Part shown: positions 10,574 through 20,469 of the stretch, in pieces
How the letters are laid out: each line of letters opens with the position of its first letter
Position numbering within the stretch: the stretch's first letter is position 1
Source of the DNA: Nakaseomyces glabratus
Lineage: Eukaryota; Ascomycota; Saccharomycetes; Saccharomycetales; Saccharomycetaceae
DNA length: 64,000 nt
Reading direction: 5' to 3'
Assembly: GCF_010111755.1 (NCBI RefSeq)
Contig: NC_088962.1
Span: 868,001-932,000 of the forward strand
Made by a program: the position numbers and the translations under genes
The notes under the pieces: generated by a model
Told to the model about the DNA's origin: nothing
Database searches by the model: none
Seen by the model: only the letters and a program-made list of their open reading frames with translations

Positions 10574-10886
10574 CTGAGATATATGTTCGTTACTACTACT
10601 TGCAATGCTAAGCAGAAACTTGTTGACCTCTCTCTCAAGGTTGTAAACTAATCGAGTCTTTTGTACAAGTGCTTGGATTGTACTATTCACATTCTGTGCG
10701 AAAAACGCTCTCGGGCGTTTTTCCTTTTGGCACTTTCTTGACAAAATGCTAATTGCAAAAATGAATGTAATACAATGGATACTGAAACTAAACCTGCTTT
10801 AAAGTACATTTACACTTGAGAGAGAATACTTATTGCAAACAGTTGTAGTAATCTCTTTGGAGTTATTGTAAGAAAGAAGTATAGAC
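10574..10886. promoter_or_regulatory. Divergent MAK31/HTL1 promoter with a perfect 9-bp inverted repeat
   Basis: 313 bp between divergent starts. GAAAAACGC (10700-10708) and its exact complement GCGTTTTTC (10715-10723) flank a 6-nt spacer TCTCGG. Symmetry at this place suggests a dimeric factor site or a cruciform. I do not recognise the factor. Confidence 0.45.
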
Positions 10887-11102
10887 ATGACAACACAAGA
10901 GGACCTTTTGAAGTACAAGAAACAGTACAGCAATATAACGCTTAAATCGTTGACCGCGTACCAACTAATGTCTCATAGGGAATCTATGCTGGAAGTGTTT
11001 GGTGCTATTGATGATAGCGAAAGGTATTCCAAAGTAGTTAATGAGAAGAGACAGAAGGCAACTGCTGCAGAAATAGATGAGTTGCTCAAGGATTTGTCAT
11101 AA
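10887..11102 (+). CDS. HTL1: Htl1-like small RSC-complex subunit
   Basis: 71 aa from the ATG at 10887, mostly helical, with the segment LKSLTAYQLMSHRESMLEV and a basic C-terminal half. Identification rests mainly on position: divergent from MAK31 and on the strand expected for S. cerevisiae YCR020W-B (78 aa). Htl1 there is a small subunit of the RSC chromatin remodeller needed for ploidy maintenance and growth at high temperature. It is short and divergent, so confidence in function is below that in gene reality. Confidence 0.8.
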   Translation: MTTQEDLLKYKKQYSNITLKSLTAYQLMSHRESMLEVFGAIDDSERYSKVVNEKRQKATAAEIDELLKDLS

Positions 11103-11498
11103 GAGTAGATGAATCATGATTAAAAACAATAACAATAGCTAAGTGGGAGGATATCATGCATATCCACTAACTGTTCAATTGACATAAATAACCGTTCAGC
11201 AAATGCTAAATACACATGAGGTATTGGTACCTGACATTTCCTCAGGTGGGCTGTATAGTGACAGACCAACACCGTTGTAACAATATACAATAATTGTCTC
11301 TAAAAAGATATGCTACTTTAAATAAATTTGCATAAAATTTAAACAAAACTCGAAGCTCAATAACTGAGCATAGCCTCTCTAACTGATTACCCAATTATTC
11401 CATTTAATATGAGAATTATTATGTGTGCCCTATCAAAATTTTTAAAAAAAGCCAATATAAGATACCCCCAAAAGCAACTGACAACAAGAACTTCTTAT
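11103..11498. other. Intergenic region HTL1 to tRNA-Gln
   Basis: 396 bp, AT-rich, with no gene seen. HSP30, YCR022C and YCR023C, which follow HTL1 in S. cerevisiae, are missing. This is the left boundary of the inverted block discussed in the findings. Confidence 0.55.
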
Positions 11499-11570
11499 GG
11501 TTCTATAGTGTAGTGGTTATCACTTTCGGTTTTGATCCGAACAACCCCGGTTCGAATCCGGGTAGGACCT
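11499..11570 (+). tRNA. tRNA-Gln (anticodon UUG)
   Basis: 72 nt, intronless. The acceptor GGTTCTA pairs with TAGGACC. The anticodon loop is GTTTTGATC, anticodon TTG. The T-arm is CCCGGTTCGAATCCGGG. Nearly identical to S. cerevisiae tQ(UUG), which also lies on chromosome III near FEN2. Confidence 0.97.
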
Positions 11571-11887
11571 ATTATTTTTTTATTTTTTTGCGAAACATTC
11601 ACATAATGCCAAATGAGTTCTCTCTTTTTGTATAACAATACACCAATACAAATCAAAATACCTCTCCATGAGGGATTCCAATAATACTGCATAGTTGAAT
11701 CCACATTAGTTAAAAATAGTTATACCCCTGTTTGAAACTAGCATTGGTTAAGTTTTGTTTTGGGAGGTCTTTTATTTGGTTACCGACATTAAGGGGACAA
11801 CTATTGTAACGCCTTACAACTGTTAAATGGTGCTAAGGAATTGATATAAAGCGCAACATAGCAGTATTAAAACATTGACTCATAAGA
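11571..11887. other. Intergenic region tRNA-Gln to NPP1-like gene
   Basis: 317 bp containing the tRNA terminator and the promoter of the NPP-family gene. Nothing else is recognised. Confidence 0.5.
11575..11581 (+). terminator. Pol III T-run terminator of tRNA-Gln
   Basis: Seven T residues start 5 nt after the tRNA, followed by a second T7 run. Confidence 0.85.
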
Positions 11888-13822
11888 ATGGAGGAAGGTC
11901 GAGCTGCGTCTATTAGGAGTGAGGATTTTGAGATTGAGGATCCATTAGAAGATGATCACCTTATGAACACTGATGACGCTTTGAATGACCAGAAAGGGAT
12001 ATGGAGCAGAATTACGGAATGGCAATACCGAGATCAGGCAGACACTGAAGCCAATACAGGTGCTAAGCGTATACCTTGGTATGCGAGGTACTTTGTAAGA
12101 AACCTTGAAGAGATTGAGAGACGAGGTGTACCGCTTTATGAACTGGATCATGAAGGAAATCTCCGACATGTTGATAGGGACGAGTACATATCCGAGACCA
12201 GATGGTTTAATCAAATGACTGGCGATTGGCTAAACACATCAAAATACTATGATTCACTAAGACTAACAAGGGGCATGAAGAAACTAGCTGTTTTACTTTT
12301 GACAATTGTAATACTATCATTTTTATGGATGAAAGTTCTCACCAGTACCAATAATGATAACCCAGATCTTAATAGACATCACCAATTCACCGAGTTTGAT
12401 CCATTTATTACTTATTCAAATGGTACACATGAATTCAACCCACTGAACATTGTCATTTCCTTGAGTGGATTCTATCCCGGACTGATATCAGATGAACGCA
12501 CGCCATTTATCAGTGCTTTGTTCAAACGGGAACATAATGAGATACTGAAACAAAATATTACCACAAGTCCGTACATGAGACCGCAATTTCCACTACAATC
12601 TATACCTAATATGTGGACGATGGTAACTGGGTTGTATCCCAGCATGCATAAGATGATTGCCAATAGCTTTTGGGACTCTAAGAACGAAGTAGAATATAGA
12701 CCTGGCATCATCGATCCCAGAGTATGGGTGAACAATAGCGAACCTATATGGGAAACAGTACAAAGGGCTTATAATCATGACGACAATATGAATTTCAAAG
12801 TTTATGCCAATATGTGGCCTGGTAGTGACGTAAATTATACATCTCTAAATTATATCAAACTGGAACGTCAGCCTTACTATATGGATGTCTTTGATGCGCA
12901 AGAAACAATGGAAACTAAGAAGAGTAAGATATTTAACTATATTGACACTGAAGATATAACACAAAGACCGCAGATGATTCTCAGTGTCGTGAATGATCTC
13001 GACACATTTGGGCATCTTCATGGGTATCCTATAGATAGAGACTCTCCTCACAAGGTGGAGTTCTTAGATAAGCTGAAAAGCGTGGACCAATTTATTAACG
13101 ACACATTCGCTGGGTTACATGAAAGAAATATGAGCGCATTTACTAATATTCTGTTAGTGAGCAATCACGGTATGGCAGATATTAACTTTGACAACAATGT
13201 GACTATTTGGGAGGATTTGATTCACAATGAAAGAGAGTATTTACGTGAAAACGATGTGATTTCTCATATGTATATGGAGGGGGCAAGTCTCGGTATCTAC
13301 GTGAGGGAGGCGGCACACATTAACCCTGTGTACAAGATTATCAAAAAGCATATAGATCTTGAGCGGTACAACGTTTTCTTGGCCGGCAACTTCCCAAAAG
13401 AATGGAATTACGATTCGATTAACAAAGATCTCGGTAGGGGTCCTACCACTAATGCTGACACGGGAACTGCTGATACGGGAACTGCGCAGCTCAAGGGAAG
13501 GCTTCCCACGATATGGATAGTGCCAAAGATCGGCAATTCTATCATGCTGAAGGAAAAATACGACATTATAGCAAAGAAAGCGAAGAAAGAAAAGAAGAAG
13601 TACCATGGTGACACCGGACCTTATGTCATAGGATCTCATACGTTTAGCGAAGTTGACGATGCAAGACTGCAGGCTCTATTCATCGCCACGGGCCCGTACT
13701 TCAAAGATCAAGAGATCGGACCCATAAACAATCTTGACATATATAACTTGCTATGCGACATTAATGGTGTGTCTATCCGAGATAGGAATCCAAATAACGG
13801 TACAACTTCCATCTATAGCTAA
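11888..13822 (+). CDS. NPP1: NPP1-type nucleotide pyrophosphatase/phosphodiesterase homologue with degenerate active site
   Basis: 644 aa, ATG at 11888; S. cerevisiae Npp1 is 742 aa and Npp2 493 aa. Type II membrane topology: cytosolic N-terminus to about residue 133, one anchor (LAVLLLTIVILSFLWMKVL), then a lumenal alkaline-phosphatase-superfamily domain with several N-glycosylation sequons. NPP enzymes use two zinc ions and a threonine nucleophile. Here the first metal ligand of the DGF motif is Ser193 (SLSGF), the nucleophile position is Ser238 (QSIPN) and the DHGM aspartate is Asn426 (SNHGM). Asp372, His376, His427 and His584 remain. The fold looks preserved but metal binding should be impaired. 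A 15-bp tandem repeat adds ADTGTADTGTA near residues 523-533. Neighbours are tRNA-Gln and PMP1. Identity to the family is secure; activity is doubtful. Confidence 0.88.
   Translation: MEEGRAASIRSEDFEIEDPLEDDHLMNTDDALNDQKGIWSRITEWQYRDQADTEANTGAKRIPWYARYFVRNLEEIERRGVPLYELDHEGNLRHVDRDEYISETRWFNQMTGDWLNTSKYYDSLRLTRGMKKLAVLLLTIVILSFLWMKVLTSTNNDNPDLNRHHQFTEFDPFITYSNGTHEFNPLNIVISLSGFYPGLISDERTPFISALFKREHNEILKQNITTSPYMRPQFPLQSIPNMWTMVTGLYPSMHKMIANSFWDSKNEVEYRPGIIDPRVWVNNSEPIWETVQRAYNHDDNMNFKVYANMWPGSDVNYTSLNYIKLERQPYYMDVFDAQETMETKKSKIFNYIDTEDITQRPQMILSVVNDLDTFGHLHGYPIDRDSPHKVEFLDKLKSVDQFINDTFAGLHERNMSAFTNILLVSNHGMADINFDNNVTIWEDLIHNEREYLRENDVISHMYMEGASLGIYVREAAHINPVYKIIKKHIDLERYNVFLAGNFPKEWNYDSINKDLGRGPTTNADTGTADTGTAQLKGRLPTIWIVPKIGNSIMLKEKYDIIAKKAKKEKKKYHGDTGPYVIGSHTFSEVDDARLQALFIATGPYFKDQEIGPINNLDIYNLLCDINGVSIRDRNPNNGTTSIYS
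13454..13483 (+). repeat. 15-bp tandem duplication inside the NPP1-like gene
   Basis: Two units GCTGA[C/T]ACGGGAACT follow each other in frame and encode ADTGT twice. They lie in a surface-loop region of the lumenal domain, between conserved blocks. Confidence 0.85.
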
Positions 13823-15424
13823 TCTCTTATCTACAGAATGAATTGAGTTTTTTTCTAGAATTTTTCTGTATCTTGAAGCTGTACGCAGTTAAAACCCTGT
13901 AGCGTTAAATAATTTACACAAAAAATATTCATATGACGTAATTTTATCCAGTAACTCCTTCAAATGTACAATTTCAATAGTTATTTTGATGCAGGGAAAT
14001 GGCAATAGTAGCAGTACAGTAGTTAGAAATTGGAGATAGTTCCACTTTAAACTAATACGCAGGCCTCGAGAACTTACCTACTCATCCCACCATATACCAT
14101 AACTTTAGTGCTGATTATGACAGGTTAGTCTAGAGAGAAGTTGTTGCGAGGTATTTTAATTATTTGTTCACTCACTTTGGATGCTAAGAATTCGCACACA
14201 AGAGTTAGAATAAATGGAGTTAAGTCCCGAGTTTTTTTTGTTGTTGTATGTATTTTCCAGATTGAAGGAACTGAGAACCAGCCATGCCCCTCCATAGATA
14301 TAGCACTCTTCCGTTCTTTCGTTAAAGTAACATCACCAATTTCTTTCTTTTTTCACTCTACTTTCCTGCTTTCCCTGCTTTACTAAACCAGTTTCAACGT
14401 AAGTCCCTTCCATCTGGCTAAGCTCCCCAATCTCTCCGAAGTTTTGGAGATGGTGGGCACACCAAGGTCAAAACAAAATACAATCCATTTGCTGTTTTAG
14501 GAAGTTTGTTTATTTGCTATCATGGGCAAATGCAAAACAAAAATCGTCATTTTCAATGCTTTTGTCAACAAATTTTGCCAAAGAAGAAATGAACGAAAAA
14601 AGAAAATGAAAACAAGAAAGACAATTTCTCACTAATTGCTGAGTAGCAAAGAAAACAGCTAAAATAACATTTTCTCTCTCTGTGATCTCTCTCTCTTGTA
14701 AACAAACAAATCAACAACAACTTTTCTCTTTTTGGGCTCCTACTTATTCGGAATAACTTATGCTTTCCAAGAATACTAGTTCCGTTGTCCTTCCACCACC
14801 TGGAAGTCAGTACTAGTTATTTACTGTGTGGCAGAAAAAAAGGTACCCACCGTAATACAGAAAATGTTCTATTTATCCCTCAAAACCCTTGTGCTTATAC
14901 AAGTTTTCTTCTTCAATTCACCTTACCTATCTTCTGCGCAGGAAGTCCATTGCTCATCTTTTCAGCTTCCGGGTCTAACTTTTTCACTATCTTGCTGGCA
15001 AATCCATGCAGACTAGAGGGAGCTCAACTCTCGCTCACACAGAATTTATCACTTGCACATTTTTTTGTATATGATTTCTACTTCTTCTTTACTGCGAGGA
15101 AGAGAGGGAATTACTGTACTTTAGATAATAAACAATTTGCAAAGAGTGGAAATAGTGAAGGAAAGAAAAAAAAAATTTCTCACACCTTTCAATGGAGATA
15201 TCAAAAAGTTGTAATTTCCTCAGTTCTTTTTTTTTGTAGTATATATAATTATTCCAAAACCCACTCATTGGAAACCTCCTTTTCCCTTTTACCTACCTTT
15301 TCTATATAAAGAGGAACCTCTTTTCTGTTATTATTTGGACTCCTCCATCTACTATTTCTTTTTCTTTTTTAAATAAGAACTAATAGAAATATTAAGTCAA
15401 AACTAAGAAAAAAAGAATATAGAA
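13823..15424. other. Long PMP1 upstream region
   Basis: 1.6 kb between the NPP1-like stop and PMP1. It is rich in pyrimidine tracts and has a TATA box close to PMP1. Several open frames cross it (14141-14386, 14785-15309) but show no family features, and the longest starts at TTG and covers the TATA region. A long promoter with a stable TATA fits a very abundant small membrane protein. Confidence 0.55.
15303..15311 (+). promoter_or_regulatory. TATA box of PMP1
   Basis: TATATAAAG, 114 bp before the PMP1 ATG, in a T-rich promoter. Confidence 0.75.
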
Positions 15425-15544
15425 ATGTTGCCAGGTGGTGTTATTCTAGTTTTCATTTTGGTCGGTCTAGCCGCATGCGCTATTGTCGCTGTTATCATCT
15501 ACAGAAAGTGGCAAGAAAGACAAAGATCTTTGCAAAGATTCTAA
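15425..15544 (+). CDS. PMP1: Pmp1/Pmp2 plasma-membrane proteolipid
   Basis: 39 aa from the ATG at 15425. The start MLPGGVILVFILVGL and the end of the protein (YRKWQERQRSLQRF) match S. cerevisiae Pmp1 (40 aa) and Pmp2 (43 aa) almost residue for residue. One membrane helix (about residues 5-25) is followed by a basic amphipathic cytosolic tail that contacts phosphatidylserine. The proteolipids associate with and modulate the plasma-membrane proton ATPase Pma1. Its position between the NPP1-like gene and SLM5 matches YCR024C-A. The gene is easy to miss because of its size. Confidence 0.97.
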   Translation: MLPGGVILVFILVGLAACAIVAVIIYRKWQERQRSLQRF

Positions 15545-16785
15545 GATAATCCTGAATTGATTATTTTTTAAGAAAGAATATTCATATCTTTTTTTTCTAA
15601 CTTAATTCGGATTACTTACTATACAATCTTTTAATGATCTTTTGTCAAACACTTTTAATTTTTTGATTAGGATAACAATTCTGAACCAATTGTCTCATAC
15701 ACTATCGTCTACATGATACCCCGGATAATAGAAATAAAACAAATGTGTGTGTATGATCTGATAGCGAGTGCTTTTTTGGCTGTGAGCTATTGGTCTCAAC
15801 TTGTTTCCTACATGTCAATTCAACCTTTTTTTTAATATTCTGCTGCTTCTAAAACTTTTACTTTTCAACAATAATATGCTTCATTATGATAAAACAAGAA
15901 ACTTTTTTAATTGTGCTTTGTTTCTTTATTTTTTTTTCAATTTACACTTTGATTAATCATTAATTGTATTTATTCTTTCACTAACGATGTCAAACAACAA
16001 ACTCTACGATGCGTATACAATTTACTTTTTCCCATTACCTTTCTCCCGCTTAATTTTAATTGAGTTTATTAATTATGGTTGTCTTTTACTTTTTTCTTTG
16101 GAATATTACATTTTTGGTCTCCCTATATTAAGCCGATCTCATATCCCGGGTGTCTTTCACCTTCACACAGAGTATCAATTTTGCTTCGCACCATTCCGCT
16201 ATCGTTTCCGCTACCTCCCTTTGGTCGTCTTCAGTTTTGTGTGTGTTATTTTCATCCAATTGATTTTGAATGAAGTTTTACTGAAGCCACCATTCTCACA
16301 GGTTTAAGAGGTTTTGGGGCCCACGATGATACATCGAGGCCGTTAAGATAGTGGTTGCTACCACCGGAAGTGACATGATATATCTTCAAATGGTGCTCTC
16401 AGGATTATGAATCAGGTTAATTTACTGGCTTCCACAAAGTTCAATATGAAGAAGAAGAAAAATTTACTATAGATACCTTCAACCAAAAAATCCCGTTATA
16501 CTAGTTATTTCTTAATTGTAATTTAACTGAAATAGCTATATACAGATACAAAAAAAAAATAAACATTTTATTATAATAACTATCTTTAACTAAATACAAT
16601 TAGACCTTTTATAGACTTTTTAATAGTTGTATTTGTTATTACTTCTTTTCTTATACCAGCGACGAGATGAAAAACAAAGGCCTTAAATCGAAACCTTAAA
16701 GCACTCAATAAACATTCAAAGGTTTCAACCAATACTGAAAAGTAAATACAAGACTTCAAGGCAAGTGCCAACCACCATATCAAAG
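15545..16785. other. Intergenic region PMP1 to SLM5
   Basis: 1.24 kb. Most is AT-rich with T-runs. A frame of 106 codons (15987-16307) begins with ATG, but its composition follows the T-rich DNA and I do not recognise it. A short GC-richer patch at 16310-16380 (containing GTGGTTGCTACCAC, a hairpin) is unexplained. The SLM5 promoter is at the right end. Confidence 0.5.
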
Positions 16786-18189
16786 ATGATTAGATATATT
16801 GCCAAGCGGCATGTATCGATTAAGACCTTATATGACTCAGTGCCCAAAGATGGCCAGAAATTAGATATGGTCAACGGATGGGTGAGATCGGTGAGACTGA
16901 TGAAGAAAGTTGCGTTTGTAGACTTATATGACGGCTCATCAAATAAGGATGTCAAAATTGTGATCAAGAATCCACAAGAATCTTCTTTGGTTAGGCACCT
17001 TAAAACAGGTCAATGTATATCAGTCGATTCACCGTTGCTGAAAATCACTCAAGGGTCTAGGATTCAACCATTTGAACTGTTGGTTGAGGACTCTGTTAAG
17101 GATCTGAAGCTATTGGGTGATGTAGAGACCAACTATCCACTACAAAAGAAAAGCCACTCACTTGAGTTTCTCAGGACGTTACCAACTTTAAAACATAGGT
17201 CACTATTCTATGGTTCAATACTAAGATTTCGATCGCATATGGAAGAATATGCTATTAACTTCTTCAACAAACAGGAGAACTTCTTGAAAGTTAGTCCACC
17301 AATTTTTACCACAAATGACTGTGAAGGTGCAGGTGAACAGTTTGAAGTGAAATCTAGTGTCTTGGAGAATAAAAAGGCTTTCTTAACAGTATCTACGCAA
17401 TTACACCTTGAAATATTATCGATGGCAATTGCAAATTGTTGGACTTTATCACCATGCTTCAGAGCAGAAAAGAGTGCTACCCCAAGACATTTGATGGAGT
17501 TCTGGATGCTGGAAGCAGAGATGAGCTTCATTGACAACTTAGACCAGCTTTTAGATTTCACAAGAAACTTTTTACAAAGTATGGTTACTCAGTGCTACGA
17601 GAATAGAGAGGATTTATTGCCGGACAATATATCAACCCTCATAAATAAAGAAAAGATACTTGAAAGATGGCAAATGCTAAGGAATTCTGAAAATTGGAAA
17701 AGGATCACATATACAGACGCTATACAAATTCTTAAAGAGAAGCATTCACAGGAGCCCTTCCCTAGATACAAGCCTAAATGGGGGGAAGCGTTACAAACTG
17801 AACATGAAAAATGGCTAGCTGAGAAATATTTCCAGAGTCCAGTTTTTGTTACTGATTACCCAATGGACTGTAAAGCATTTTACATGAAGTCAAACGAAGA
17901 CGGTAAGACTGTGGCATGCTTTGACCTTCTTGTCCCCGAAATGGGAGAAATCATTGGAGGAAGTATGAGGGAGGATAACTACGAGTCCCTACAATATCAG
18001 ATCAAAAAAAGAGGCATGAATAATACAGGTGAATTGGATTGGTACGTTAACTTACGTAAACAAGGTGTGGCACCACACGGCGGCTTTGGCCTCGGATTTG
18101 AGAGATTTATTTCTTACTTGCTGGGCATTCAGAATATTAAGGATACCATTCCATTCCCTAGAAGTGCCAGTTCATCTATAGACCTGTAA
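16786..18189 (+). CDS. SLM5: Mitochondrial asparaginyl-tRNA synthetase
   Basis: 467 aa from the ATG at 16786. The open frame reaches 16765 but begins there with GTG. The chosen start gives a basic mitochondrial presequence (MIRYIAKRHVSIKTLYDSV). An OB-fold anticodon-binding domain (GWVRSVRLMKKVAFVDLYDG) is followed by a class II catalytic core. Motif 2 is CFRAEKSATPRHLMEFWMLE (Arg226) and motif 3 is GLGFERFISYLLG (Arg440). The NDCEGAGEQFEV segment is characteristic of AsnRS. It charges mitochondrial tRNA-Asn. Syntenic with YCR024C but in the opposite orientation relative to FEN2. Confidence 0.96.
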   Translation: MIRYIAKRHVSIKTLYDSVPKDGQKLDMVNGWVRSVRLMKKVAFVDLYDGSSNKDVKIVIKNPQESSLVRHLKTGQCISVDSPLLKITQGSRIQPFELLVEDSVKDLKLLGDVETNYPLQKKSHSLEFLRTLPTLKHRSLFYGSILRFRSHMEEYAINFFNKQENFLKVSPPIFTTNDCEGAGEQFEVKSSVLENKKAFLTVSTQLHLEILSMAIANCWTLSPCFRAEKSATPRHLMEFWMLEAEMSFIDNLDQLLDFTRNFLQSMVTQCYENREDLLPDNISTLINKEKILERWQMLRNSENWKRITYTDAIQILKEKHSQEPFPRYKPKWGEALQTEHEKWLAEKYFQSPVFVTDYPMDCKAFYMKSNEDGKTVACFDLLVPEMGEIIGGSMREDNYESLQYQIKKRGMNNTGELDWYVNLRKQGVAPHGGFGLGFERFISYLLGIQNIKDTIPFPRSASSSIDL

Positions 18190-19188
18190 ATAAGAAAGAT
18201 AAATACCATGTATAAATTCGTAATTAATCTTGACGTTTTGAGTCCTACATTAAAAAAATATTGACTGAGTATTGAGACGAATCTAGTCGAATGGGTGACC
18301 TCATATCCTATTTCCAGTATTGTATTGATGAAAATCAGGCCAATATCAAAATAAAAAAGACTAATAATTATTACATTAGACTGTGATATATAAACGCACC
18401 AACTTTTTTTGCGATGGAGACATTGAGACAGAAGACTTTGAAATAAGAATGGATTTAATACCATTATCCAAGTCGACACTGTCAGATGTTGACCTTTTAT
18501 CAAGAAATGCCAAAATTTTGCATTAAGATATCATGGCGAACACTTTAACCAATTGGAAATAATTTAAGCATGACAACTTATGTATCTGGCATATTTTTGT
18601 TTACACACACACATATGAATATATAAACGGCGTTCTATGCATTGTGGACTATCTTTTATTTTGTTTTATAAATCTACCAAAACTATGACAACATATCAAT
18701 GATGTAAGGAAGGTACACTTCAATTACTAATATATTTTAGTATTCAAACAAACCTATTCCAGAATCCTGAAATACTGTCATCAAAGGGCTAACTTTGAAT
18801 GCACACTCTTTTGTAGTAGTTTAATTTTCATGCTCCTTTCAATATTGCGCAGACAAAAATAGATTAATGAATAAGATCAATATATCATACAGAGATCCTA
18901 TTCACATACCTATTAATATAACTCAATTAATTCTTACTTTACGTTCAGCAATTTCGCAAAGCATGCACGGCCGTCAATGATAAGGGCGGATACATGCAAA
19001 CATTGGCAAGATCCCAGTTTCCTAACTACAATAAATACTTTCTTAGTAACTACTATTGACCGATTATCTGTAATAGCCAAGAATTGTGCTCGATTGCGTT
19101 AAATTCCCGCCAATGAGAGTCAAAAACCATTAGATAGATATTGGGGCCATCTTAAAAAGTCCCTACGATGCTCTGTTAGGACCCTCAG
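18190..19188. other. Intergenic region SLM5 to RPR1
   Basis: 1 kb of AT-rich DNA with a short CA repeat (ACACACACA, about 18604-18612). No gene is recognised. It probably spans the right boundary of the inverted block. Confidence 0.5.
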
Positions 19189-19310
19189 TGGTTCAGTGGT
19201 TTTTGAAGCTTCCCCTTCCATAGGGGCGACTTCCAGGGCCATTGTACGAATGGAAGTGTTAACTTTTTGAAGCCACTATTTAAAGAGGGAACGATCCAGA
19301 GTTCGAAACC
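19189..19310 (+). promoter_or_regulatory. tRNA-like Pol III promoter (A box and B box) in the RPR1 leader
   Basis: A box TGGTTCAGTGG at 19189-19199 and B box AGTTCGAAACC at 19300-19310 lie just upstream of the mature RNA, about 110 bp apart. S. cerevisiae RPR1 likewise has its A and B boxes in a leader that is removed from the precursor. The arrangement here implies a leader of at least 120 nt. Confidence 0.85.
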
Positions 19311-19311
19311 T

Positions 19312-20460
19312 GGACAGCAACCGGGATCCTGCAAGTTATATTACCTGCTTGCACAAGGAACGGTCCTCTTCTGTCAAAGGGAGTCGAACGCTCACAAAAG
19401 CAGGTGGGAAATTCGGTGGATTACAGCTTAGTGGAGCTTGGAGTATAGGTGCTCCTCTGAGTTCATTTTGAGCCTCTGGGTACTCTTGAGAGTTCTGACT
19501 CTTACGCGGTTGGTTACATGTGGTTTGAAGATCTTTTCTGAGGGTTTTTCTGTTGGAGGTTACGGGAGTTGTGTGTGTCGGTGAATTGTCGTGGAGCTTC
19601 ACTTGGAGTTGTCTGCGTCTCAGAGCAAGTCGTGGGGATTATGTCTTTTGGCTGTCCGTTCGTTTTCCTCTTCACCTTTCTGCTTGTACAATAGGTTTTG
19701 TAGAAATCCAGTGCTATTCTTAGTCGACCGTGAGGACGGCTTTCGGGGGAACCCGGCCGGTAAGATTAAGTGCATTGGAGTTTCTGCTGAAATCTGTATC
19801 GTATAAGGAGGATAAGGGTGGGGCAGAGACGTATGGGCCTGTCTAGGGATGTGACTGTCATGCGCTTTTCTGAGAAGCAACTTCTCTATTAACGGTGGAT
19901 TTGTGCGACACTTCTCCATTGCACACTTCCTCTCTAATGGAGGGCCCTACGTAAGGATGTCGGCCCAGTATGTCTGCGATTGTTTCTGTGGTGGACCTCG
20001 CGCTGTTATAAGAAATATACCCGTTTCGCTTCTGGTTTTCTGAGCAGGAGATTTATTTCCAGTGAAGATGCATCAGGGGCAACGGCTGGGAATGGCAGCG
20101 GATTAAGAAAGCCACTGAAAACTCTCGCAGGTGCATTGGGTAGAGAAGGCCTGCGTATTTTCTTTCCACATATTCCTACATCACTATGAAGGGTGGAGCT
20201 TTCCTCTCTTCAGAGATGTTCCGTAGTTCTCTGGGGTGCTTAGTTTGATCATGTGGTGCGTCTTCTTCTTAGTTTCACGGCTTGGCTCACACACTTTGTC
20301 ACTTTAAACCTGCCATTTCCGCTCCCTTAAGAGAGTGCATTGGTGTGAGGCGAGGTGTCAAAATCGTGGTGAGGCTTTATTCAGTGCAATTGTAGGACTT
20401 GTCGTCTCGTTAGAGATGATTTGAACCCGATACCGATTACCTGAGGTTGCTGTCCAACCC
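19312..20460 (+). ncRNA. RPR1: RNase P RNA (RPR1), unusually large
   Basis: The catalytic RNA of nuclear RNase P, which removes 5' leaders from pre-tRNAs. CRI and its context at 19401-19420 (CAGGTGGGAAATTCGGTGGA) are identical to my recollection of S. cerevisiae RPR1, with a related AGTGGAGC segment following. The ends form a perfect 11-bp P1 helix: GGACAGCAACC (19312-19322) with GGTTGCTGTCC (20445-20455). Ends taken from P1 plus a short tail give 1,149 nt against about 369 nt in S. cerevisiae. That equals the size I recall for C. glabrata. The extra length must be inserted helices between conserved cores; I did not fold it. Open frames inside it are chance. The 3' end is uncertain by a few bases. 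Confidence 0.93.
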
Positions 20461-20462
20461 TA

Positions 20463-20469
20463 TTTTTTT
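20463..20469 (+). terminator. Pol III terminator of RPR1
   Basis: A run of seven T residues begins 2 nt after the proposed mature 3' end. Confidence 0.85.

Noticed and set aside
10107..10577. 156-codon plus-strand frame opposite MAK31
   Set aside because: Antisense shadow of MAK31, whose Sm motifs are unmistakable.
14785..15309. 174-codon open frame upstream of PMP1
   Set aside because: It starts at TTG, covers the PMP1 TATA region, its residues follow pyrimidine-rich DNA and no domain is visible.
15987..16307. 106-codon ATG frame between PMP1 and SLM5
   Set aside because: Hydrophobic content is explained by T-rich DNA; no recognisable family or clear promoter. Not excluded, but unsupported.
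19336..20189. Open frames inside the RPR1 region on both strands
   Set aside because: They overlap the RNase P RNA and reflect its higher GC content.
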